A DNA stretch of 5,514 bases, taken from contig JAEMSB010000006.1 in the NCBI GenBank assembly GCA_016463045.1, positions 12,669 to 18,182 of the forward strand. Reading direction: 5' to 3'. Positions 1 through 5,411 of the stretch are shown here, piece after piece. The notes under the pieces were generated by a model that was not told the origin of the DNA, made no database searches, and saw nothing but the letters and a program-made list of their open reading frames with translations. Origin of the DNA: Niveispirillum sp. Lineage in GTDB: Bacteria > Pseudomonadota > Alphaproteobacteria > Azospirillales > Azospirillaceae. Position 1 is the first letter of the stretch. Every line of letters begins with the position of its first letter. The translations under genes and the position numbers were made by a program.

Positions 1-837
1 ACCAATGACATTGGGGCGCAGGGTTTCCCGTTGTCGATAAAGCCGCTCGCCGAACGCGCGGGCCGTGGATGCTGCCTTTGCCGCGTCGCCATCGGCCACC
101 ACCCACATGCGCGTGCCGGTCCAGGGCGTGTCGCCCCAGGGGAAACCATGGGCAAGCGATACCGACAGGATACCGTCATGACCCTCCGCCGCCTTCATAT
201 CGGCGACGAAGCTTTTCATCGGTTCCACCGTAGTGGGGTAGAGCGTGATCATGCGGCAGTCGAAATCGCGCATCACAGGGCGGATTTCACGACGCGCCGT
301 CGCCAGGCACAGGTCGAACAATTCATCGGCGCGTTCGACCCCGTCGGTATGCGGATATTCCTTCATGGCGATCAGGATATCGGCGCTGTCCAGCATCAAA
401 GGCGACAGGTGGCAATGCGGGTCCAGTTCGGCCCCGATCACCACATCCGGCCCCACCTGTGTCCGGATCGCAGCCAGAAGGTCGCCCTCGCAATCATCCT
501 GGCCCACGGCCATCATGGCCCCGTGCAGCAGCAGCAAGACCATATCGACGGGGCCGGCCTTGACGATGCCGTCCAGCACTTCTGCCTTAAACCCGTCCCA
601 GACGGGGGCCAGGGTGCGGCCCGCGGGCTGGGCATAGGCGCAAAGCCCCTCCACCACCTCGATCCCCGCCGCTTTGGCCCGGCGGTGCCAATGGCGCAGG
701 AAGGCCCCACCCTCCGTATCCGGTCGGCGCGAGGCGTCGCCATGATAGATGCCATATTCCTGGAAACTGCCCAGGCCGGTGGGCATGGGCGCGAAGCTGT
801 TGGTTTCGGTGGCCACGACGGCCATGAACAGGCGCAT
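1..837 (-). CDS. M81-family (MlrC-like) metallopeptidase, N-terminal 279 residues, cut by window edge
   Basis: Reading the minus strand from ATG at 837 gives 279 codons without a stop up to base 1, so the gene continues beyond the window; roughly 200 C-terminal residues are missing if it has the usual family length of about 490-500. Family marks seen: ETNSF (residues 11-15), LLHGAMMA (103-110), EGDLL (117-121), ELDPHCH (137-143), KEYPHTD (159-165) and GFPWGDTPWTG (231-241). Asp139, His141 and His163 have the same spacing (2 and 22 residues) as the zinc ligands Asp167/His169/His191 recalled for microcystin-degradation MlrC, so the metal site should be intact. MlrC itself cleaves linearised microcystin peptides; most relatives have unknown substrates, so the specific reaction here is open. 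No signal peptide is visible, so the enzyme is probably cytoplasmic. It starts 3 nt after the stop of the flavoenzyme gene, with AGGGGG at 846-851 as ribosome binding site, which implies translational coupling. Family call is firm; microcystin as substrate is not supported. Confidence 0.92.
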   Translation of the reverse strand, partial: MRLFMAVVATETNSFAPMPTGLGSFQEYGIYHGDASRRPDTEGGAFLRHWHRRAKAAGIEVVEGLCAYAQPAGRTLAPVWDGFKAEVLDGIVKAGPVDMVLLLLHGAMMAVGQDDCEGDLLAAIRTQVGPDVVIGAELDPHCHLSPLMLDSADILIAMKEYPHTDGVERADELFDLCLATARREIRPVMRDFDCRMITLYPTTVEPMKSFVADMKAAEGHDGILSVSLAHGFPWGDTPWTGTRMWVVADGDAAKAASTARAFGERLYRQRETLRPNVIG

Positions 838-840
838 GGG

Positions 841-1980
841 TCAATCCCCCTGGCAGCGGTCGGGCGACAGGTCAGCGATGGTGACGCCAGCATCGGCAAT
901 ATCAGGCGGCAGCACGCCATAGTCCAGCAGGCTGGCCCCCACCCGCGCCAGGGCCGGTGCCATCTGGATACCGTATCCGCCCTGCGCCGCGAACCAGAAG
1001 AAGGCGGGATGGCTGGCGGGCGATCCTACCACGGGGCTGCGATCGGCCACAAAGCTGCGCAGGCCGGCCCAGCTGCGCGATACGCGACGCACCGGCAGGT
1101 CGGCGGCATTTTGCACCCGGTCTATGCAAACGGCGATATCCCATTCATCGGCCTGCGCATCACAGGGCGGCGACGGCGTTTCATCGGCGGGAGAGGCCAG
1201 GATCATCCCGGCATCCGGCTTGAAATAGAAGGTGCCGCCAGCATCAATGACAGCGGGCCAGCGGTGAATGTCAAAGCCGGCGGGCGGGTCCAGCATCATG
1301 GCGGTCCGCCGCAGCGGCATCAGGCCGACGGTCGGCACGCCCGCCATGCGGGCCACATCATCCGCCCAGGCGCCGGCAGCATTCACCAGCTTGCCGGCAC
1401 GCACCGACCCGCCGGGAAAGGTCAGGGTCCAGGCGGAACCATCCCAGGATGCCGCCTGCAACGGGGCGTCACTGCGCAGTGCCACCCCACCGGCCTTGGC
1501 CCGGCGCAGGAAACCCTGATGGATGGCATGGACATCCATATCCATGGCGTCGGGTTCCAGTAGCGCGTCGCGCAATGGGCCTGGCTGCAGGATGGGCACC
1601 ATGTCGCGCGCTTGGCCCGGGGTCAGCGGCAGGGCGCGGGTGCCGGTGCGGGCTGCGGATTCCCGCACCTCGCGCACGGCATCGCTATCCACCTGATCGC
1701 TGATATACAGCACGCCGCGCGGGGTCAGCAGCGGATGTTCGGCAAAACCCGGTGGCGGATCGTTGAAAAAGGCGCGGCTGGCCGCCGTCAGCACACAGAC
1801 GGTGCTGTTTCCATAAAGGACAGAATACAGCGCCGCCGACCGGCCCGTGGTGTGATAGCCGGGGAAACCTTCCCGTTCCGCCAGCAGCACACGCCGGCCC
1901 GGAACCGCATCCGCTAGCATGGCGGCCAGCGAAGCGCCGCCAATACCGGCACCGATGATCGCGATGTCGAATTCCTGCAT
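841..1980 (-). CDS. FAD-dependent D-amino-acid dehydrogenase-like oxidoreductase (DauA-related)
   Basis: A 379-residue DAO-superfamily flavoprotein, close to the 375 residues of Pseudomonas aeruginosa D-arginine dehydrogenase DauA. The N-terminal Rossmann motif is G10-x-G12-x-x-G15, with Glu35 ending the second strand for FAD ribose. PGYHTTGRSAA (40-50), LTAASRAFF (64-72), EHPLL (81-85), NAAGAW (200-205), KPDAGM (254-259), WAGLRSFVAD (304-313) and AAQGGYGIQ (331-339) closely match DauA as recalled. Expected chemistry is oxidation of a D-amino acid or related amine to the imine, then the 2-oxo acid, passing electrons to the respiratory chain. Arg225, Tyr252 and Arg308 match the substrate-carboxylate pocket (DauA Arg222, Tyr249, Arg305), but Leu51 and Val90 replace DauA His48 and Glu87, so D-arginine is unlikely to be the substrate. 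The start is ATG 1980 because AAGGGAGG lies 6 nt upstream and the Rossmann fold begins at residue 4. An in-frame ATG at 2055 would add 25 residues unlike the family and sits in the promoter region. First gene of the operon with the M81 peptidase. Confidence 0.92.
   Translation of the reverse strand: MQEFDIAIIGAGIGGASLAAMLADAVPGRRVLLAEREGFPGYHTTGRSAALYSVLYGNSTVCVLTAASRAFFNDPPPGFAEHPLLTPRGVLYISDQVDSDAVREVRESAARTGTRALPLTPGQARDMVPILQPGPLRDALLEPDAMDMDVHAIHQGFLRRAKAGGVALRSDAPLQAASWDGSAWTLTFPGGSVRAGKLVNAAGAWADDVARMAGVPTVGLMPLRRTAMMLDPPAGFDIHRWPAVIDAGGTFYFKPDAGMILASPADETPSPPCDAQADEWDIAVCIDRVQNAADLPVRRVSRSWAGLRSFVADRSPVVGSPASHPAFFWFAAQGGYGIQMAPALARVGASLLDYGVLPPDIADAGVTIADLSPDRCQGD
846..851 (-). promoter_or_regulatory. 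Ribosome binding site of the M81 gene inside the flavoenzyme 3' end
   Basis: AGGGGG on the minus strand lies 8 nt before the ATG at 837 and within the last codons of the upstream gene. It supports 837 as the start and coupled translation of the two genes. Confidence 0.7.
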
Positions 1981-1986
1981 CTGGAA

Positions 1987-1994
1987 CCTCCCTT
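1987..1994 (-). promoter_or_regulatory. Ribosome binding site of the flavoenzyme gene
   Basis: AAGGGAGG on the minus strand, 6 nt before ATG 1980, is a near-ideal Shine-Dalgarno. It decides the start against the in-frame ATG at 2055. Confidence 0.85.
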
Positions 1995-2038
1995 GCCCGC
2001 CATGGTCGGCATTCTTGGCGGATATGTCAAATATTTTT

Positions 2039-2068
2039 CGTATAGTAAATGTCATGGATAGCGAACAA
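2039..2068 (-). promoter_or_regulatory. Candidate leftward promoter for the flavoenzyme/M81 operon
   Basis: On the minus strand TTGTTC (2068-2063) and TATACG (2044-2039) are 18 nt apart, a mediocre sigma70 match that would give a leader of about 50 nt. A competing candidate is the perfect -35 hexamer TTGACA at 2030-2025, with a poor -10 (GACCAT, 2007-2002) at 17 nt spacing. The sequence does not decide between them. Confidence 0.3.
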
Positions 2069-2088
2069 GGCGCTCCGATGGCTATCCA
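2055..2088. repeat. Perfect 8-bp inverted repeat, possible operator
   Basis: TGGATAGC (2055-2062) and GCTATCCA (2081-2088) are exact reverse complements separated by 18 bp, so arm centres are 26 bp apart. One arm falls in the spacer of the candidate leftward promoter and the other just upstream of its -35, a position suited to a regulator. A second, overlapping dyad pairs GATGGC (2077-2082) with GCCATC (2092-2097). The binding protein is unknown; the XRE-cupin regulator of this locus is the obvious candidate, by inference only. Confidence 0.4.
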
Positions 2089-2182
2089 CTTGCCATCTCG
2101 ATGCCATGGCTCCTTCTAAAGAGCGACCAGCCCGTACAACGCCTGATATCATCATAAAATTTTCGCATAGGAATAATCATTG

Positions 2183-2211
2183 TTGACCACTGTGCGGAAC
2201 CCTGTTTTAAT
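2183..2211 (+). promoter_or_regulatory. Sigma70-type promoter for the TonB-dependent receptor
   Basis: TTGACC (2183-2188, 5 of 6 consensus bases) is followed after exactly 17 bp by TTTAAT (2206-2211, 5 of 6). Transcription would begin near 2218, leaving a leader of about 128 nt before the receptor start. This is the best promoter match noticed in the window, and it lies in an AT-rich stretch. Confidence 0.65.
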
Positions 2212-2243
2212 TTTCTGGTAATCAATGAAACGTGCCTCCGCGA

Positions 2244-2319
2244 CCGGCCGCCCACCCCCTGTGGGTAGGGCCGGAACCGGTTCGTGCGTCCCAACGCCAA
2301 GGGGTCGGCCAACGGCCCC
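2244..2319 (+). promoter_or_regulatory. Structured 5' leader of the receptor mRNA (two hairpins)
   Basis: Hairpin one pairs CCGGCC (2244-2249) with GGCCGG (2269-2274), then CCCAC (2251-2255) with GTGGG (2261-2265) around a 5-nt loop, with a small internal loop between. Hairpin two pairs GGGGTC (2301-2306) with GGCCCC (2314-2319), including one G-U pair, around a 7-nt loop. A palindrome GAACCGGTTC (2274-2283) lies between them. No U-run follows either hairpin, so they are not terminators. The second ends 10 nt before the receptor ribosome binding site. No known riboswitch consensus was recognised. Confidence 0.45.
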
Positions 2320-2329
2320 AGCCTCGGAC

Positions 2330-2337
2330 AGGAAAGG
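2330..2337 (+). promoter_or_regulatory. Ribosome binding site of the receptor gene
   Basis: AGGAAAGG lies 8 nt before ATG 2346. It fixes the start there rather than at the in-frame ATG at 2232, which would put 38 extra residues ahead of the signal peptide. Confidence 0.75.
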
Positions 2338-2345
2338 CAATTTCC

Positions 2346-4565
2346 ATGGTTTTCAGGTGTGAGACACCGCGTCGACAGGCGCGGAAGGGATTTCTGGCCG
2401 GTATCGCTCTGGCAGCACTTCCACTGGTGCCGGCAGCGGGACAGGCGGCCAGCACGGAGCCGTTGCTGCTTGAAGAGATCATCGTGACGGCACAGAAACG
2501 CCTGGAAAATCTCCAGACAGTGCCCGCCTCCGTATCGGTGCTGGGCGGCGAGCGGATTGCCCGGTCAAGCCCGACCGGCGTTGCGGATTACGCCGCCTAT
2601 ATGCCGGGTCTGGCCATCAGTAGCGGCGGCACGCCGGGACAGGTGGCGCTGGCCCTGCGCGGTGTCGCACCCGTGGGACCGGGCGCCACGGTCGGCACCT
2701 ATATTGATGATACGCCGCTGGGTTCCAGCGCCAATTATGCCCGCGCCGCCATCTATGCGCTGGACCTGTTCCCCTATGACATCCAGCAAGTGGAGGTTCT
2801 GCGCGGGCCGCAGGGCACGCTGTATGGTGCAAGCACCATGGGCGGCCTGCTGAAATATGTGACGCGCAAGCCCGACCTGAAGGAACCCCAGATACGATTG
2901 GGCAGCGACATGTCGGCCACCAACAGCGCCGGGGGCGCCAATTGGGGGGTCCGTGGACAGGTCAACTTGCCGCTGATCGAGGACCGGCTGGCGGTGCAGG
3001 CCAGTCTCTATAAGCAGAAGAACCAGGGCTATATCGGCAATGCCCGCAGCGGCGCCGATGACATCAACGACAATACCCAGAACGGGGCGCGCGTTGCCTT
3101 GCTGTGGCGTCCAGCGGAACCGGTGACGGTGCGCCTGCAGGCCCTGTTCCAGAAGGTCGACAGCCGCAACAATGCCGTTGTCGCCTATGACGCGGCGACC
3201 GACCGGCCCATCGCCGGCAGACTGGACAGTCAATATTATATGGACCAACCCTTCGCCAAGGATCTGGACCTCTATACCGCCACCATCGACTGGGATCTGG
3301 ACTTTGCCAGCCTGACATCGGCCTCCTCCTATTCCACGGCCAAGGTGGATACGGCCCAGGATGCAAGCGCCATCTATGGCGTTGCCTTCCCCGCCCTGAC
3401 GGGTGGAGCGGTTCCGGCCGGCCTGTCGCGGTTCGACCTGCTGTTGGATCATGAGAAATTCACGCAGGAGGTGCGGCTGGCATCGCCCAGCGGCTTCGGG
3501 TTCGAATGGATGCTGGGCGGGTTCTATACCTGGGAGGACAGCACCAACCTTCAGACGGCCAGCGCCCAGACCATGAGCGGCAGTTCCATTGCGGGACTGG
3601 ACCCGCTGGCCATCGCCAGCCTGCCCACGACCTATGAGGAGGTGGCGGTGTTCGGCAATGCCACCGTCGCCCTGACCGACCGGTTCGACATCACCGCCGG
3701 CCTGCGCTGGGCCCATAATAACCAGGATTTCGCCCAGATTTCCGATGGCGCCCTGTTGGGCGGGGCGCAGCGGGTGCCGGGCAAATCGTCGGAAAATGTG
3801 CTGACCTTCATGGCCAGCCCGCGCCTGCGCATGGACGAGGATGTGACGCTTTATGGCCGGGTCGCCAGTTCCTACCGCCCCGGCGGGCCCAATGTCGCCC
3901 TGCCCAATGTGCCGCCAAGCGTGGATGCTGACACGTTGGTCAGTTATGAGGGGGGCGTGAAATCCACGCTGCTGGACGGGCGGCTACAGGCCAATGCGTC
4001 GGTTTTCTATATCGACTGGAAGGATATCCAGATCGCCGGTTCCAATGGCGGGGTTTCCTTCCTGCAAAATGGCGGCAAGGCGCAGAGCAAAGGGCTGGAG
4101 TTTGAAACCGTGTTCGTGCCGGCGGAAGGCTGGCGTCTGGGGGCCAATGGCGCCTATACGGACGCCAGTTTCAAGGGCGACATCCCGGAGGTGGGCGCCC
4201 AGGACGGTGACCGTCTGCCGCTGATCCCCCGATATTCCTTTGCCCTGACCGCCGATCATGAGTGGAACCTGTCCAGCGAATGGACGGCCAATGCCGGTGC
4301 TTGCTATCGCTGGACGGGGGCCGTTCACAGCGATCCTGAAAGCTCGCCCGAATTCGTGCGGACCAGGGCCTATGGCGTGCTGGATATCAATGCGGGGGTG
4401 CAGAATGACGTCGTGGCCGTCCGCTTCTATATCCGCAACGCCGCCAATTCCCATGCGACGACCACCGCCGACCTGATCACCAGCGCGCTGGGCAGCCCGG
4501 TGCAGATCGACCGCACTGTTTTGCAGCCGCGCACCATCGGGTTGAGCGTCGATTTCACTTATTGA
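2346..4565 (+). CDS. TonB-dependent outer-membrane receptor
   Basis: A complete 739-residue receptor that uses TonB-ExbBD energy to import a ligand too large or scarce for porins. The signal peptide has basic residues (RRQARK, 9-14), a hydrophobic core at about 15-31 and likely cleavage after AGQA or GQAA (34/35). A TonB box EEIIVTAQ (43-50) follows. The plug spans about 54-178, with VPASVSV (59-65), YIDDTPLG (119-126) and the hallmark LRGPQGTLYGAS (152-163) followed by GGLLKYVTRKP (166-176). The remainder is a 22-strand-type barrel with family segments such as YRPGGPN (510-516) and FYIDWKDIQ (around 553-561), ending in SVDFTY with a terminal aromatic for barrel assembly. Length is normal for the family. 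There is no N-terminal secretin/STN extension, so FecA-type transmembrane signalling is not expected. The ligand cannot be read from the sequence; the divergent peptidase and D-amino-acid flavoenzyme make a peptide or amide plausible, by inference. Its own promoter and a strong terminator make it a single-gene transcript. Confidence 0.96.
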   Translation: MVFRCETPRRQARKGFLAGIALAALPLVPAAGQAASTEPLLLEEIIVTAQKRLENLQTVPASVSVLGGERIARSSPTGVADYAAYMPGLAISSGGTPGQVALALRGVAPVGPGATVGTYIDDTPLGSSANYARAAIYALDLFPYDIQQVEVLRGPQGTLYGASTMGGLLKYVTRKPDLKEPQIRLGSDMSATNSAGGANWGVRGQVNLPLIEDRLAVQASLYKQKNQGYIGNARSGADDINDNTQNGARVALLWRPAEPVTVRLQALFQKVDSRNNAVVAYDAATDRPIAGRLDSQYYMDQPFAKDLDLYTATIDWDLDFASLTSASSYSTAKVDTAQDASAIYGVAFPALTGGAVPAGLSRFDLLLDHEKFTQEVRLASPSGFGFEWMLGGFYTWEDSTNLQTASAQTMSGSSIAGLDPLAIASLPTTYEEVAVFGNATVALTDRFDITAGLRWAHNNQDFAQISDGALLGGAQRVPGKSSENVLTFMASPRLRMDEDVTLYGRVASSYRPGGPNVALPNVPPSVDADTLVSYEGGVKSTLLDGRLQANASVFYIDWKDIQIAGSNGGVSFLQNGGKAQSKGLEFETVFVPAEGWRLGANGAYTDASFKGDIPEVGAQDGDRLPLIPRYSFALTADHEWNLSSEWTANAGACYRWTGAVHSDPESSPEFVRTRAYGVLDINAGVQNDVVAVRFYIRNAANSHATTTADLITSALGSPVQIDRTVLQPRTIGLSVDFTY

Positions 4566-4605
4566 TTGATGGGTTTGTAACGCTCCCGCTTCAACTGCTG
4601 TGACT

Positions 4606-4659
4606 TGCCACAGGGAAAGGGGTTTCATTCCCCCCCGCCCCTGTGGCATTTTTTATTTT
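4606..4659 (+). terminator. Intrinsic terminator of the receptor gene
   Basis: TGCCACAGGG (4606-4615) pairs perfectly over 10 bp with CCCTGTGGCA (4639-4648), followed at once by six T, one A and four T (4649-4659). GGGG (4619-4622) inside the loop can also pair with the C-run at 4630-4636 and extend the stem. It lies 40 nt after the receptor stop and separates the receptor transcript from the regulator gene. Confidence 0.93.
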
Positions 4660-4676
4660 CCAAAGCGCTAACCAAA

Positions 4677-4699
4677 CCCGCAGGAACGGAAAATGCGGG
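4677..4699 (+). repeat. 6-bp inverted repeat just upstream of the regulator gene
   Basis: CCCGCA (4677-4682) and TGCGGG (4694-4699) are exact reverse complements around 11 bases. As DNA it could be an autoregulatory operator (centres 17 bp apart). As RNA it would form a hairpin with the AGGA-type ribosome binding site at its stem-loop junction. It lies 22 nt before the regulator start. No clear promoter for the regulator is visible between the terminator and this repeat. Confidence 0.35.
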
Positions 4700-4725
4700 G
4701 TGAGCCGGGGGTTGTGAGCAGATGA
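4693..4725 (+). other. Possible 10-codon upstream ORF overlapping the regulator start
   Basis: ATG 4693 opens a frame encoding MRGEPGVVSR and stops at TGA 4723-4725, sharing ATGA with the regulator start at 4722. AGGA (4682-4685) is spaced 7 nt from this ATG, whereas the regulator ATG has only a distant G-run (4707-4711). The arrangement would suit translational coupling through a leader peptide. Such short frames also arise by chance, and the peptide resembles nothing known to me. Confidence 0.3.
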
Positions 4726-5393
4726 CGCGGAGAGCACCGATCGGCAAGGCCCTGCGCCGTCTGCGTCTTCAGAACGACTGGACCCTGGCCGATGTAGCGG
4801 AACGGACGGGGTTGGCCGTTTCCACCCTGTCGAAGGTCGAGAATGACCGTATGTCCCTGACCTTCGACAAGATCGTCAGCCTGTGCGAGGGGTTGGGCGT
4901 TGATATCGGCACCCTGTTCACGGGCGATCCTGCCCCGGCAAGCGAACCGGCGGCCCCGTCTACCGCCCCCGTCGCGATGATGACACGGCGAAGCATTGAC
5001 CGGGGCGGTGGGGAGGATGCGGAGGTTCCCACCAAGAATTACCGCCACCGCTATCTCAACACCGACATCACCCACAAGAAGATGATCCCCATCCTGGTGG
5101 AACATCGCGCCCGCACCATGGAGGAATTCGGGTCCCTGGTCCGCCATCCGGGGGAGGAATTCATCTATGTGATGGAGGGCGCGATTGAGGTGCACACCGA
5201 ATTCTATGCACCCACCATCGTGAAGGCCGGGGAAAGCATCTATCTGGACAGCACCATGGGCCATGCCTATCTGGCAGCCGCCGATGGCCCATGCCGCACC
5301 CTTTCCGTCTGTTCCAGCCCGGAACCGGCCCTGGCCCGGGCACTGATGGTGAATGAACCCACCGTCAGCCTGAAGAAGCCGGAAAAGGCCTGA
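4722..5393 (+). CDS. XRE-family transcriptional regulator with C-terminal cupin domain
   Basis: A 223-residue two-domain regulator. Residues about 6-67 form an XRE/HTH_3 domain, with the helix-turn-helix at roughly 21-41 (TLADVAERTGLAVSTLSKVE). An Ala/Pro-rich linker covers about 68-86. The cupin half contains HPGEEFIYVMEG (142-153) and AGESIYLDSTMGHAYL (169-184), which give the paired cupin motifs; His142, Glu146 and His181 are candidate metal or ligand contacts. This is the PuuR/SutR-like architecture, in which a small metabolite bound by the cupin alters DNA binding. The likely targets are the receptor and/or the flavoenzyme/M81 operon, inferred from proximity only. ATG 4722 is the first Met after an in-frame stop (4701-4703) and leaves a full HTH domain, although its ribosome binding site is weak. 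A terminator separates it from the receptor gene. It converges on the next gene with an 18-nt gap. Confidence 0.93.
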   Translation: MTRRAPIGKALRRLRLQNDWTLADVAERTGLAVSTLSKVENDRMSLTFDKIVSLCEGLGVDIGTLFTGDPAPASEPAAPSTAPVAMMTRRSIDRGGGEDAEVPTKNYRHRYLNTDITHKKMIPILVEHRARTMEEFGSLVRHPGEEFIYVMEGAIEVHTEFYAPTIVKAGESIYLDSTMGHAYLAAADGPCRTLSVCSSPEPALARALMVNEPTVSLKKPEKA

Positions 5394-5411
5394 GCGCGGC
5401 AGTAACCAGGC

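Larger units (their letters stand above)
1981..2345. other. Divergent intergenic control region
   Basis: These 365 bases separate the leftward flavoenzyme/M81 operon from the rightward receptor gene, and no protein gene is supported here. The middle (about 2021-2060 and 2140-2225) is clearly more AT-rich than the flanking genes, as expected for promoters. It holds a good rightward promoter, weaker leftward candidates, an inverted repeat at 2055-2088, an 8-bp palindrome GCCATGGC at 2103-2110, TGATATCA at 2144-2151, and a GC-rich structured leader at 2244-2319. The short reading frames crossing it lack ribosome binding sites and family resemblance. Confidence 0.8.

Noticed and set aside
1..837. 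A dedicated microcystin-degradation (mlr) cluster
   Set aside because: Only an MlrC-family protein is present. No MlrA, MlrB or MlrD homologue is visible, and M81 proteins are widespread outside microcystin degraders.
31..1563. 510-codon open frame on the plus strand, antisense to the M81 and flavoenzyme genes
   Set aside because: It spans the junction of two well-recognised minus-strand genes, is extremely rich in His, Gly and Arg as antisense frames of GC-rich genes are, and resembles no family. It is a shadow frame.
1981..2055. In-frame upstream ATG (2055) for the flavoenzyme
   Set aside because: It would add 25 residues ahead of the Rossmann motif, has no good ribosome binding site and overlaps the likely promoter; ATG 1980 has AAGGGAGG at 6 nt.
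2232..2345. In-frame upstream ATG (2232) for the receptor
   Set aside because: It would bury the signal peptide behind 38 Pro/Arg-rich residues; ATG 2346 has a good ribosome binding site and a normal signal peptide.
2218..2345. Cobalamin or other known riboswitch in the receptor leader
   Set aside because: The leader is too short for a cobalamin riboswitch and no B12-box-like sequence or other recognised consensus was found.
2225..2362. 45-codon upstream frame overlapping the receptor start
   Set aside because: No ribosome binding site, an ATG only a few bases from the predicted transcription start, and Pro/Arg/Gly-rich content from GC-rich leader DNA. Probably chance.
2565..3716. 383-codon open frame on the minus strand within the receptor gene
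   Set aside because: The opposite strand encodes clear receptor plug and barrel motifs throughout, and the composition is typical of an antisense shadow.
4598..4613. CTGTG/CACAG mini-hairpin competing with the terminator stem, suggesting attenuation
   Set aside because: Only 5 bp against a perfect 10-bp terminator stem, and the site lies after the receptor gene, where attenuation has little obvious use.
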